Notes: generated by a model from the letters alone, not told the origin. Counted from the first letter of the stretch, positions 32,050 to 42,979 are shown. The stretch is DNA of 64,000 nt from Turritopsis dohrnii (GCA_027922465.2 BQMF02000270.1:62001-126000), one strand, 5' to 3'. Translations and numbers: made by a program.

Positions 32050-32090
32050 CACTGAAGATGCTTCAACATAGTTTGAAGAGAAAATTCATC
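32050..32090 (+). other. Hammerhead-ribozyme-like motif with consensus core
   Basis: CTGAAGA (32052-32058) matches the hammerhead core CTGANGA exactly. Stem II is CTTCAA (32061-32066) with TTGAAG (32073-32078), six perfect pairs. GAAA stands at 32080-32083, followed by AT and TC, i.e. a one-pair stem III as in Penelope-type hammerheads. Stem I is not obvious and the base pair next to the core is mismatched, so activity is doubtful. Confidence 0.5.
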
Positions 32091-34480
32091 AAACAAAAAT
32101 AAAAATTGTTTTTGCCATTAATAATCTCAACCAAGTACTTTTAGCAATTCATCTACAATCGGTGTCAAAATATGTCTCCCAAAGCTACGTTTTCCAACAA
32201 AAATACATTCTAGGACCCCTCCCACCATCAATATTGCGTCATTAGTTTTGTTCTATCAAATATTAATTTGTGGGAGAGGGGTCAATCTACAATGTTTGAA
32301 ACCTCAAGTAGCTGCAACATCGATCACATTTTCTGCCACTGATTGTAATTAAGTCGTCACATGCAAGTTATTGTCATGAACTTTCCATGAAAAATTCAGA
32401 TTCAGGAAGTTCCAGTTTCAATTTAAAGAATAATACAACCAAATCATTATTGCAGGACTGCAACGAAGATATCATTCGTTTCTTGTTTGGCAAGACGAAA
32501 AGGTTCGAAAAGAAAGATTAGAAATTTAAAGATAACCGAAACAACACTATAAAGTACTTTTACTTAATGACGACTGAAATGGTCTAAAAGCTATACTTGT
32601 CCTTATTTTGGTTTTACTTCATATAGAAAATACTTCTCAGAAAAGCCATTCTTGTTCCATCCAATGCTTAAAAACAGTGTAATAACAATAACAACACATA
32701 TAAAACAAACAACTTTGATAAAATAACAACAATACAACAATTTTATTCTTGATTTTAATTTGCATGTGCTCTTTCAGTTCAAGCGTTATTATAAGGAAGT
32801 TTAAAATATCTAATTACATCTCTGATGCACTGGGAAATTCCAAATGTAACGAGGGGAATCTTTTGCGTTAATCGTAACTTTCAAACAAGGAAGCGAAAGT
32901 ATACAGCGTCACTTATTAATCGGTTTAAACGTTGCTTTATTGCCGTGTTATCATGATCAACTTCGTTTGAAGTTGCAATTCACCCATTCATTCCACTAAT
33001 TTGATTACTTTATAATATTCATTACACCAATTTTCATTAATTCATTAATTTGTAAAATTCTCTTTAAAGCCCGATTACCAATATATTAGCCAGAAGCAAT
33101 TTGTATATTAGTAGGAGGTTAGGCGCATTAACTGGACCACAATGCAGTGCACTAACTAGACCACAATGCGGTGTTTAAATCAGGAAAGGTTTATTGCATG
33201 ATTAAAACATATTTCAAATGAATGATATTCTAAGTGATTAGTCATTGATCAGCGCTAAAAGATGTTGATCTTTATTTTATTCATTTCCGTTACGTTGTAG
33301 CTCATCATGCCTCTGATTAACGCCCCTGATTAACGCCCGTGTTAACGCCCGCTAACATTTGATTTAAATAAATACAGTCAGAACAACAATTTAAGTGTGT
33401 TGATGATATAACAGCACCAAATTGTCTGTGTTAAGTACTTTTCATTGCACTCTCATGCATTCAAAACTTTAAAGCAGCGCATCTTGGAAGCTATCTTAAA
33501 GTCTCGCTGCTTCAACTTTATTTATGTCAAAGAGCTATCAACATTATTATTACTGATAATCTGAAAATTATAATGTAATCCTAATACATGACCCGATTGA
33601 ATTGAATTGTTTATGCTGAGTCATCACAAAACAGATCACTTAAAGTGAATCGGCGCTTGTGCATTTCACAAAAAGATCCTTAAATTTTTTGACACCAACC
33701 GGTTAGAAATTAATTACTTGTGTTACACGGTCGTTCTCTCTAGTGAGGGAAATCTAGTGTAACTGAGTTTCCTCTGAAACTTCCCAGGTTCTGTATAAGG
33801 CCGTACTCAGAAATGAAACTATAGTTTACAGCAATCGTGTATTTTTAGATAAGAACATATATAAAAAATACATTCCGTTGAGTTATTGTTCACAGGAGTT
33901 GTTGCTGGACATTTTTCTCCCCGGAACAAATTACTCCCACAGTTATATTTTCCTGGGAAATTATGACTCCCCCGTGGAAAAAATGACGCCCCTTTAACTT
34001 GCAAATTTATTACGGTAGCAGGGAAAGCAAATACCGTATTAAAACACCCTTGGACTACTACTACTACTCCTTTGGTCGAAATAGTAGATTGCCTGCGCTT
34101 ATGAATTTTCTCCAATTCCAGCCTAGCAATTTTCATAGTTTAATTTCGCAGACCGAGAAGACAATCATGAAAGTCATTAAACAATTAAAGTTTTGGATAA
34201 AATACTATTAATTTTTAATTTACTTTTCATTAATAATTAGTACTAGTAATCACATGTTTGAGAGGGAAATTTGGGATAAATTTCCCGAGTTCAGTTTTTT
34301 GAAATTTTGAAATCTCCCGAGTGAAACGAGATTAACCACATGGTGATAAGGAAGTAAAGGAGCAGACAAATGAAGTGAAAATCATAAAAATAATTCGAGA
34401 ATAACATCAACATATCTTCCTTTTGTAAAAGAATAACTATATATACGCAACAAATATCTTTGACTTCGACAATTTAAAAT

Positions 34481-35728
34481 TTACTGTGATTGTGAAGACT
34501 CACTGTCATAAATGACATATTTTCTTTTCTTATTTTCGGTTTTCACAATGTTATTAAAAGTAACAGTGCAACCATGAAATACATAGGTCGGTTTGTTTTC
34601 AACATTATTAGATGAGGATGAAGCAGTTTGAACAGATAACGATGTAGAGTGGTTTATACCAGCTGGATTAAGAGCATTAGACATCTCTCGAAATTCATTC
34701 TCATCCCCAGGATCATAACTTTTCAATCCCCTGGTGCTTGTATGACCAGTAACTTTGATAATCGAAGATTCTGGTATATTAGCAGCTTTTAGCTTTTTAA
34801 CAGTCGTTTTTCTCATACTGTGATTTGTAAGTTTTTTCCCGCTGTTTTCTAACGGTGTACCAGCTATTAAAGCTTTCATAATGCTAGAGATAGAGTTCTT
34901 CCCCATAGGATTTTTTGTGTACCAAATTTCATCCGTTGGTAAAGCATGTTGCTTAGGTGTCAAATAGAACCTCCCAGAATGTTTCAAATCATCAGGTCGT
35001 TTAGATAAGTACAGTTTGAATAAGCGAACAGGACATCTATCACCTCCAACAGCAAACATTTTAGTATTGGTTGGTCTTTGCTTGGGATGAAGCCCACCAG
35101 GACGAGTTTTAGTTGGATCTTCCAAGAATTCGATGTATTCAGAACCATTGTTGTCGTGTAGGAACACAAAATTTTCAACGGTCATTGTTGTGTGTTCCTG
35201 ACAGCCTCTTAACCCAAAATGTTGAGTGTTAAAAAACCACATTGTTCTTACAAGAGAAATTGGTGAACAATTGCCGAGCTTTTGATTATTCCAGAGAATA
35301 TCTTCCTCACCTGAATCGATTGCTTTACTGGCATTTTTCTTTTTACCCATACCTTGCTCTCGCAACAGTTTAGCTTTGCCTTCAAGGACTTTACGGCTTT
35401 GGTGAAATTCCTGGTCTTTTAAAATGTTTTTGGTGTATCCTTGTTCTGTAAGGTATCTTTGTAAAGCACTTTGCATGACGCGTAAGCTGTCAGGTTCGTA
35501 TTCTTTTCCGTCTTTCTTACGAATTTCTCCATAAAATTGTGACAAATGTTGATCGAGTGAATCAGTAGATAATTCTTCCATATTTGGATTTACTGATCTT
35601 TCAAGAGCCCATTGCTGATAAATTTTGATCCAATTATTAGTGCTTTTCTTAGTATTTTTGTTATCAGCACTGTCTGAGAGTTTTTGTAAATCTTCCTCAG
35701 ACAGTAACTGAAAACGATTAGCAGCCAT
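34481..35728 (-). CDS. Crypton-type tyrosine recombinase (DUF3504-like), intact, 415 aa
   Basis: Tyrosine recombinases cut and rejoin DNA through a covalent Tyr-DNA link; Crypton transposons use them to excise and integrate as circles. An N-terminal SAM-like helical domain (WIKIYQQWALERSV, about 33-46; RVMQSALQRYL) is followed by the catalytic domain with R174 (FGLRGCQEH), H303-x-x-R306 (NHSMRKT), H329 (VTGHTS) and Y338 (LKSYDP), so all expected residues are present. The C-terminus is Ser-rich and basic. The frame is intronless and open from MAANRF. DUF3504-type genes in animals can also be domesticated Cryptons. No TIR is expected; I could not place the element ends. Confidence 0.82.
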   Translation of the reverse strand: MAANRFQLLSEEDLQKLSDSADNKNTKKSTNNWIKIYQQWALERSVNPNMEELSTDSLDQHLSQFYGEIRKKDGKEYEPDSLRVMQSALQRYLTEQGYTKNILKDQEFHQSRKVLEGKAKLLREQGMGKKKNASKAIDSGEEDILWNNQKLGNCSPISLVRTMWFFNTQHFGLRGCQEHTTMTVENFVFLHDNNGSEYIEFLEDPTKTRPGGLHPKQRPTNTKMFAVGGDRCPVRLFKLYLSKRPDDLKHSGRFYLTPKQHALPTDEIWYTKNPMGKNSISSIMKALIAGTPLENSGKKLTNHSMRKTTVKKLKAANIPESSIIKVTGHTSTRGLKSYDPGDENEFREMSNALNPAGINHSTSLSVQTASSSSNNVENKPTYVFHGCTVTFNNIVKTENKKRKYVIYDSESSQSQ

Positions 35729-35844
35729 TCTTCAAAATCAAAATAAACACAAACTCTCGACGAAAGAATGAGAGCGTAATCAAAAACATTCGAAAGTTGT
35801 CAATTTCATGTTCGATCGGCTATTCGAATGTTGAAAAATAAAAC

Positions 35845-35900
35845 AGAGGGAAATTACAAAACAGCGGGAAATTACAAAACAGCGGGAAATTTCAAAATAA
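35845..35900. repeat. Short tandem repeat upstream of the Crypton recombinase
   Basis: The phrase AAAACAG-GGGAAATT recurs three times with a spacing of about 18 bases upstream of the recombinase start. A related hairpin, GGGAAATTTGGGATAAATTTCCC in content (stem GGGAAATTT/AAATTTCCC), lies past the gene's 3' end at about 34264-34287. These could be element-end sequences. Confidence 0.45.
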
Positions 35901-36148
35901 CGCCATTGACGACGTCAATCAAATTACATACAACCATGTGATTAATAATAATATAACATTTTGACCTGTCTACACATTAGGGAGTTTAAGACTGGTTAAC
36001 GAAAACGGGAACGGGAATGGGAATGACGAAAGATCATTGTAGCTGCGACGTGTTGACAGTGAGTGTTTAAGAATGAGTAACGTCAACGGCAACTTCATAA
36101 TGGCCGCTTTAATGCAAAAAAAGTAAACAAACTCGATTTCGAAGAAAT

Positions 36149-37228
36149 ATGTCCAAACGAAAAGTCCAATCAACCTTACTTTTAGCCCATGCGGATGGAT
36201 TTATTGGAGACGAAGAACTCATTCTTTTATATAATTTGAATAAGCCTCGGAATTTGGAACTCCCTTATTGGGATTACCCACAATTTCGACTAGACTCCAT
36301 GACTGGGGATGAGTGCCACTCCGAATTCAGGATTGAGAAACATGATATATACGACCTCGCTGAATCGTTGGCAATTCCTCAAAACATTATGTGTTATAAT
36401 GGTACAATTGTCGATGGTGTTGAAGCTTTCTGTATATTTTTGAGGCGTTTTGCTTATCCATGCAGATATGTTGACATGGTGCCTCGATTCGCAAGACCTA
36501 TTCCAGAGTTATGTGTTATAAATAACTACGTATTGAAATTTATTTATGATCGGTGGAGTCATCTTTTGACGTCATTTAATCAACAATGGTTATCCCCTCA
36601 ATGTTTGCAAGATTATGCTAATGCTGTTCATAATCGAGGAGCCCCATTAAATTCTTGTTGGGGATTTATAGATGGGACTGTTCGGCCCATTTGCAGACCA
36701 GACCAAAATCAAAGGATTCTTTATAATGGTCATAAGAAAGTGCACAGTATTAAGTTCCAATCTGTTGTAACACCTACCGGTATGATAGCCAATCTATATG
36801 GTCCAGTCGAGGGGAGAAGACATGACAGTGGCATGTTGACAAATTCTAATTTGTTAGTTAAATTGCAGGCAAACTCGCATGGCCCTAATGGAAATCTACT
36901 ATGCATATATGGTGATCCAGCATACCCCTTAAGACCACATTTACAAGCCCCTTTTTCAGTAAGAGCTGCACCATTGACTCCTTTACAGCAAGAATGGAAT
37001 AAGGCGATGAGTGCTGTTCGAGTTTCTGTTGAATGGGTTTTTGGGGATATTATCAATTTCTTCAAGTTTCTGGATTTCAAGAAAGGCTTAAAACTTCAAT
37101 TGAGTCCAGTTGGGAAAATGTACATGGCATGTGCATTGCTGCATAATGCAAGATGCTGTTTGTATGGATCAACAACATCACGTTATTTTGGTATTAACCC
37201 TGTGGCATTAAATGACTACTTCATATGA
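36149..37228 (+). CDS. PIF/Harbinger transposase (DDE_Tnp_4), intact, 359 aa
   Basis: The protein is the catalytic subunit that cuts Harbinger ends at TWA sites, usually together with a Myb-like partner. An N-terminal region with DGFIGDEELILLYNL and a helix-turn-helix (GVEAFCIFLRRFAYPCRYVDM) precede the DDE core: D175 (GFIDGTVRP), D256 (YGDPAYPLR) and E295 (SVEWVFGD), with the typical NGHKKVHSIKFQSVVTPTG block between the first two. All catalytic acids and the full length are present. The start MSKRKVQS is the first Met after the left TIR. Confidence 0.9.
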   Translation: MSKRKVQSTLLLAHADGFIGDEELILLYNLNKPRNLELPYWDYPQFRLDSMTGDECHSEFRIEKHDIYDLAESLAIPQNIMCYNGTIVDGVEAFCIFLRRFAYPCRYVDMVPRFARPIPELCVINNYVLKFIYDRWSHLLTSFNQQWLSPQCLQDYANAVHNRGAPLNSCWGFIDGTVRPICRPDQNQRILYNGHKKVHSIKFQSVVTPTGMIANLYGPVEGRRHDSGMLTNSNLLVKLQANSHGPNGNLLCIYGDPAYPLRPHLQAPFSVRAAPLTPLQQEWNKAMSAVRVSVEWVFGDIINFFKFLDFKKGLKLQLSPVGKMYMACALLHNARCCLYGSTTSRYFGINPVALNDYFI

Positions 37229-37611
37229 ATGGTTAAAGTGGAAAGAAAATGCATGATGAATATGTTGTGTGTATTCACAAAAAATATATGCATGGCTATA
37301 ATGAACAAAATATGAACAACAGGACTAACAAAATATCAACAACTTTTAAATAAAAACTATGGCTAATTGTAGGAGTTTAAAGTCTGTAAAAAAACAATCA
37401 TGGGGAAGTTTTTAGATACAAACAGAAACTTCAATGGTTATCTGAATGAATCACTATTGAAAACCAAAAATAAAATGTTAGGAAAATTGTTTACAGACCA
37501 AGCAATAATGGCTTTTCAAAAATATCCCCTACAAATAGCCATAATATACAACAGGTATGTAATCTTAAAAGCAAACAAAAATAAAATACATCATAATACC
37601 ATATTTAAGTA

Positions 37612-38545
37612 TTATATATTATTTTTTGCAGCTAAATGCTGAATCAATTGCATCAACGCAACATTTTGTTTCATCATTGTTTCTTGGTTTTTCTCTTGCA
37701 ATCGTAATTCCGCCTGTCTAATTTCAAGTTCTTGTTTTTTCAACTCGTAATCCTTTTCAGCTTTAGTCGTTAAGTAGGCTATTGTGGGATCCCCACCAGT
37801 TCGTCTTCTTTTAGGGGTGACTTCTTCATCATCTAAGCGCTTACTTGTTTCCCCAAAAGTTTCAAGTGAAAGTTTTCTCATTTCTTGTGCTTTAAGTAAA
37901 TCCTCTTGTTGCTTTGTTTTTTTATCACAACTCTGCTGTACTCTGGCTTGATCAGCCTCTTCCATACGTTCAATAATATCACGCACAGATTCATCAAGTT
38001 GCTCAGACGTAATCAAGTATGCTCTGGAGTTATACCAGAGTTATACCAGAGGCCTTGTCCTCTTCAGTCCATTTCTTTTTAAATTTCTTCATAAGAAGCA
38101 CAATTCGATCTCGTACAGATCTTTGAGATACCTTAAAAATTGGTTCTTTAACACTGTTCAGTGTCGCAGCAATTTGATCCCATATTTGCCCTCTCTCTGC
38201 ACTCCCACTTCTTTCTGTCCATGGCTGCAAAGTTAGAACTTCTCTTGCCAACAAAATGTCGTGGTACTCTGACCAGTTCATCACGTTACGTCTGAAAAAA
38301 AAGTTATAGGAACTAGTATTCAAAACAAACAAATCAGAGTTCATTCTCTAATTTTTTCTTCTGTGTGTGGTGTGAGAAAAGACAAGGAAAATCACGAAGA
38401 GAGCATGTTTAGTAGATGGATGAGTTAAAAAAGAAGCCATGACAGGGAAAACATTTAAATTTCAAACATTACCTTAACATACAATTTAGTTTATTCTGAC
38501 AGCAAATTTAGACACTTACGTTTTTGTGGTGTTGCTTTCTGCCAT
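37612..38545 (-). pseudogene. Harbinger Myb/SANT-like DNA-binding protein (two exons plus a frame break)
   Basis: Exon 1 (38545-38520) encodes MAESNTTKT and ends AC before a strong donor GTAAGT. Exon 2 starts at 38291 after a polypyrimidine tract and CAG; joining gives T-R-N-V-M-N-W-S-E-Y-H-D in frame. A Myb/SANT-like trihelix follows (WSEYHDILLAREVLTLQPW, RGQIWDQIAATLN, RSVRDRIVLLMKKFKKKW). At about 38023-38045 an 11-bp duplication (AGTTATACCAG twice) accompanies a frameshift, and the protein goes on at 38016-37612 as an acidic and then coiled-coil tail (EKDYELKKQELEIRQAELRL). In Harbinger elements this protein binds the ends and carries the transposase into the nucleus. As written it is truncated. 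Confidence 0.75.
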
Positions 38546-38701
38546 TTCGTTCGTTTTTTGAAAACGTGAAAATGTTTGTTTTCACGTCGGGTCCGCTATG
38601 CCAGAACGTTTGATTTATACTTGCGCATGCGTAGTCATAAAAGTGGGATTCCCTGACGTTGCCGTTGCCGTTCTCGTCGTCCTTTCTTAAACTCGGTATT
38701 A

Positions 38702-38930
38702 CAAGTCAAGTGACTGCAGAAAAAGAAAACAGAAAGTGGTCAGTACTTTGTCACAAATACCTCAAATACCTCAATACCTCAATACCTCAATACCTCAAAA
38801 AATACCTCATGTTGCAAAAGACCCGTATGTAGCCAGTTCCTTCGCAAAACTTCTGTTTATGACGTAACTCATAAAAGTGATACATCTGTGTACCTGTATT
38901 TGAATTATCGTCAGTTAAGGAAGAATACAA
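38702..38930. repeat. Microsatellite and spacer before the Helentron
   Basis: An octamer of the form AATACCTC is repeated about five times between 38757 and 38806, followed by non-coding spacer. Helentron-type elements often begin beside simple repeats, but no terminal motif is firm. Confidence 0.5.
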
Positions 38931-39235
38931 TTTAAAAAGAAAAATGTCGTAAGCGAAAGGCAACTGATATTGAAAAAGAAAAATGTCGTAGGCGAAAAGC
39001 AACCGGTATTGAAAAAAAAAATGTTGTAAGCGAAAGGCAACTGATATTGAAAAAGAAAAATGTCATAAGCTAAGAGCAACCGGTATTGACAAAAAAAAAT
39101 GTCGTAAACCCAATGCTACTGAAATTCAAAAAGTGAAGTGTCGTAGGCGCAATGCAAGTGAAACTCAAAAGGAAATGTGTCGTGGGCGCAATGCAATTGC
39201 AACTCAAAAAGCCAAAAGTCGTGAAAGGAAAACTT
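38931..39235 (+). repeat. 39-bp tandem coding repeat (13-residue units) in the Helentron N-terminus
   Basis: About seven to eight units of 39 bp follow each other, each reading approximately K-C-R-R-R-N-A-T-x-I-Q-K-x. The first units have drifted (K-A-T-G/D-I-E-K). The last full ones are KCRRRNASETQKE and MCRGRNAIATQKA. Basic, Arg-rich repeats of this style precede the conserved domain in many Helitron-like proteins. Copy number is an estimate by eye. Confidence 0.7.
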
Positions 39236-39720
39236 TGGAAAAAAACGCACAGATCTAAATAATTGTATTTCTTCCTTTAAAGCAGCAATAACAGAAGGGC
39301 CTTATTTTATCTGTGTCATTTGCAATCGTTGTTTATATAAAAGAACTGTTAAAAGCTTTGATGAAAATTTGTATGCAACAGAGTTACAGTATCTCTTTAC
39401 TTATGTTGATAGTTTTGATGGGAACCAGGATATTTGTTTGACATGTGAAAAATACTTAAAATCAAAACAAATTCCATGCCAGGCTGTGCAAAATAAGTTA
39501 GAGCTGGATGAAATACCAGCAGAAATTATGTGTCTTTATCACCTTGAAAAAATCTTGATTGCGAAGCGCATGTTTTTTAAAAAAATTGTAATAATACATG
39601 ATAAAGGCTAGCAACATAAGATCAAAGGTGCTATTTGTAATATACCCATACGTGCAGATGCAGTTAGTGATTGTCTTCCTCTCCCAGAACATATCACCGG
39701 CGTAGTACCAGTAAAATTGA
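39160..39720 (+). pseudogene. Helentron N-terminal region (DUF6570-like)
   Basis: After the Arg-rich repeats and a stop (39256-39258) the frame goes on as SSFKAAITEGPYFICVICNRCLYK, DICLTCEKYLKSKQIPC and LELDEIPAEIMCLYHLEKILIAKRMFFKKI, the Cys-pair motif and L-E-x-x-LIA phrase of this domain. Another stop (about 39610) interrupts it, and the next bases (KGAICNIPIRADAV, LPLPEHITGVVPVKLK) still fit. The frame is then cut by a MITE at 39726 and would have continued as KRKLAFKGHVYFKDVDPERV from 40793. Function of the domain is unknown. Confidence 0.7.
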
Positions 39721-39725
39721 AGCGT

Positions 39726-40792
39726 TGTTGTGCCGTGTTTTGTAATAAACGGCTCATTTTGTAATAGCTGCCGTGTTTTGTAATAAAAACGGCTCATTTT
39801 GTTATAGCTACCGTGTTTTGTAATAAAAACGGCTCATTTTGTTATAAAAAACCTGCCGTGTTTTGTAATAAAATAACGGCTCATTTTGTAATAAAAAAGC
39901 TGCCGCGTTTTGTAATAAAAACGGCTCATTTTGTTATAAAGCTACTTCTTAGTAAAAATGCTGATAAAATCAAATGTTTTGGTGATTCTTTTAATTGAGC
40001 TGGTGTTTTGGTCAATGTAATGGCAATATCAAATGTTTTAATTCAGGTCATGGTGTAGTCTGGATGCCATACTACCTTTTACACCATACTACTTTTTACA
40101 GAGAAGTAAAACGGGAATGGAGCGGGCATCCCATCTAGTGATGGTGTTGTGCAAAATTTTGTATGGGTGCCTTAAATAAGATCCGATACAAGCTGGAACT
40201 ATAGACAAACATTAACAATAAGCTTATAGCTTATTTTTGTATGCGGGAAAAAAGGGTAAGCTGGTTTAAATTCTGTGAACTCGGGCTGGTGTTAACATCG
40301 ACAGCTCACTCTTTATTATTTATACTTTTATTGTTATCAGTTCTACAAACTTACAAAGGAGAAGAAATCGAATAGCACACGTATGAAATTTGACAATTTA
40401 AAATTTGCCCGGGTAAAATAGCTGAGATCTCAGCAAGCGAGCCAGCCCTCCTGCCCATATAAACAAAATTCTTAATTCCTTTTAAATTACCATGAAGGCA
40501 AGATCTCGGCTAAAGAGCTAGTCCTGCAAACGGGCTGGCCCGGCTTCCATATAAACAGCCCCTAAACGAATCGCCAAAACATTTGATTTTATCAGCATTT
40601 TTACTAAGAAGTAGCTTTATAACAAAATGAGCCGTTTTTATTACAAAACGCGGCAGCTTTTTTATTACAAAATGAGCCGTTATTTTATTACAAAACACGG
40701 CAGGTTTTTTATAACAAAATGAGCCGTTTTTATTACAAAACACGGCAGCTATAACAAAATGAGCCGTTTTTATTACAAAACACGGCACAACA
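39726..40792. mobile_element. Long-TIR MITE inserted in the Helentron, with 4-bp target duplication GCGT
   Basis: The element spans 1067 bp. Its ends are inverse complements over some 230-270 bp, starting TGTTGTGCCGTGTTTTGTAA on both sides. Each arm is made of 40-45 bp subunits (TGCCGTGTTTTGTAATAA followed by ACGGCTCATTTTGTTATAA): five on the left, four on the right. GCGT flanks it exactly (39722-39725 and 40793-40796), and deleting the element plus one GCGT restores a conserved phrase of the Helentron protein, which proves insertion. The core has no coding capacity. The superfamily is unclear; 4-bp duplications occur in several. Confidence 0.9.
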
Positions 40793-42955
40793 GCGTAAAC
40801 TTGCATTCAAAGGTCATGTTTATTTTAAGGATGTAGACCCCGAGCGTGTAAAAAAATGCTTTACAGTATATAAGGATGAATAATCTATTTTATTCTGATA
40901 TTCTGATAAAACTTGATAACATAAACAGGGATTTACTGTCTTTAAGTGATTTTGATGCCATTGTAGGAGCAAGATGAATTTCCTCTTGATATTGAAAATT
41001 TGGAAGAGGAAAATCTTCTTTATAATGATAGATCAAATAGTGATGAAATGGTAATAATTCCAAATATTTACAGTGAAACCCACTTGAATACTGCACCAGG
41101 GGAAAACAAAACACCTGAATCCTTTTTTAATGATGACTTTTGTGAAGATCAAGCATTTCCTTACCTTCTCCCTAAGGGAAAGTTTGGGTATAATGTCCTA
41201 AGATCTGTTCAACTATACACAAAGATTTTCCTCAAATGCTGATTTCATTTTTGTTTGTCATTATGTTGTGCAGCAGTTAAATCTTTTTAACCAAATGAAT
41301 ATTGCTACATCTAAAGTTAGTGGAACATTGAATGCCGGTCAGTTACAAAACAATTATAAAGAAACTATTTGCTCAGTCATCTCAGGCGATAAACGGTTCA
41401 CTTTCATGAAATCTGTAAAGGGCACTCCCGCTTATTGGTGAAACTTCTTGTATGATGTATTAGCAATGGTAAAACAGCAAGGTCTATCTACTTATTTTGT
41501 CACTTTGTCTTGTGCTAATTTGAAATGGACTGAACTGATATCAATTGATAATAAATTGAATTGTTTTGAAACTCGAGAGGAATTAAACTACTTTGAAAAA
41601 TGTAAAAGATTAAATGCTAACCCTGTTCTTACTGCCAGGCATTTTCAATTCAGGGTTGAAACTTTTTTCAAAGAAATTATTCTGCATAAAAACGGTCCGT
41701 TAGGGAAAGTAGAATTTTATGTCATTAGAGGAGAATTTCAATTTCGACGCTCACCACATGTTTATTCATTTGTTTGGATTAAAGATCTGCCTGTACTTAC
41801 ACTTGAAACAAAAGATGTGTATTTAGAATTCATTGATTCTATTGTTCGAGCTGACTTACCTAATGAAGTAAATGAACCTAAGTTGTTCGACCTTGTTAGT
41901 CAATATCAAATACACAAACTCTGGAAATCTTGTCGAAAATATGAAAATGTCATTTCATTATGGTCGATTGTTCACGGACAGGACGATATGTGCTGAACCT
42001 ATAAATGGGTCATTATCAGATGCTTGCAAAAACATAAATTCTATCAAAACGGTCAAGGATCTTGAAAAAAGTGAAAAGTTACATTGATGAAAACTTAGAC
42101 CCACACAAACCTATGCATGTAAAAGATGTAAGTTCGCTTGACATAACAGAAGAGGAATATTGTAATGCTCTTTCAATAGACCTTTTCGGAAATTACGTCA
42201 CGGCAGATCTTGCCTCGTTTCAAATGTTTTTAATTACTTACGTAATTAAGAATCATAAAAAAAGTTCGTGTAAGGTTTCCTCTCGGGTATCATTTCTTTT
42301 CAAAAACAACACAAATGCCACTATTATTTGGGTTGAAAACGAGGTAAGATCTGCTCTGACGTATTTTCCGAAAAGGTCTATTGCTTCCGGAGAGGACTTT
42401 GAAATTCACTTGCGGCGACCTCCGAATTCTTGCTTTGTCAATAATTACTTTGCAATGGGACTAGAAGCTTGGGAAGCTAATTTGGATATCAAACCAGTTT
42501 GTAATTATTACAAGGCTGTTTCCTACATGTGCTCTTATTTTTTGAAAGCTGAAACAGATTTGTCCGTTGCAATAAAAAAGACTGCAGAAGTAAGCGAAAA
42601 TTTAAGTTTCAAAGACAAGATGAAGAAACTAGCCGTTGTATTTCTATCCTACAGGCAATGTTCTTTACAGGAGGCGGTTTACCAGCTCATGCCTGAATTT
42701 TGGTTGAGGAAAACATTTCCTGTGGTTTCCTTTGCAAATTCTAATTTGCCTGATAAAAGATTCAGAATTTGTAAATCGGAAGAAGAACTAAGTGAACTAC
42801 CACCAGATAGTACAGATATTTTCAAGCGTAACAAATTAGACCGTTATGTTGAAAGACCCAATAAGGATTTTAAGGGTGGCAAGTATGGTATTCTCGACAC
42901 ATTTTGCTATGCAGAGTTTATGGCCTATTACGTACTGGACGCAAAATCCAAATAG
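40793..42955 (+). pseudogene. Helentron Helitron-like N and Rep (HUH) region
   Basis: Several frames must be combined. Recognisable parts are AFPYLLPKGKFGYN, NADFIFVCHYVVQQL, KGTPAYW followed by LAMVKQQGLSTYFVTLSCANLKW, then the Rep core: ARHFQFRVETFFKEI, FRRSPHVYSFVWI, YQIHKLWKSCRKY and finally AVSYMCSYFLKAE with the paired tyrosines. The metal-binding motif is normally H-x-H; here it reads H-V-Y, so the second His is Tyr. Frames switch near 41250, 41440, 41990 and 42060. The Rep enzyme would nick and join single strands for rolling-circle transposition; this copy cannot. Confidence 0.78.
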
Positions 42956-42979
42956 GACGAAAATGATTCCCAGCCAGAA

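Larger units (their letters stand above)
29176..34480. other. Five-kilobase stretch without a supported gene
   Basis: AT-rich sequence with a short GATA run near 29350-29372. Two hammerhead-like motifs are listed separately. A small inverted repeat lies at about 30857-30882 (AAGGTAT...ATACCTT). A duplicated phrase ACCACAATGC occurs at 33140-33170, and repeated TTAACGCCC occurs at about 33317-33352. Open frames such as 33819-34136 have no domain signs and lack partners. Confidence 0.5.
35980..38698 (+). mobile_element. PIF/Harbinger DNA transposon with transposase and Myb-like gene
   Basis: The ends are imperfect inverted repeats (GGGAGTTTAAGA on the left; the complement of TCTTAAACTCGGTA on the right), each followed inward by AACGG-AACGG blocks. 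TTA lies outside both (35977-35979 and 38699-38701), which fits the TWA target preference of this superfamily. A DDE transposase (plus) and a Myb/SANT-like protein (minus) are convergent, the usual two-gene Harbinger layout. The transposase is intact, but the Myb-like gene has a frame break, so the copy may be non-autonomous. Confidence 0.83.

Noticed and set aside
39813..39998. Repetitive small proteins in the MITE arms (also 40510-40806)
   Set aside because: They are translations of the tandem subunits in the inverted arms and have no domain.
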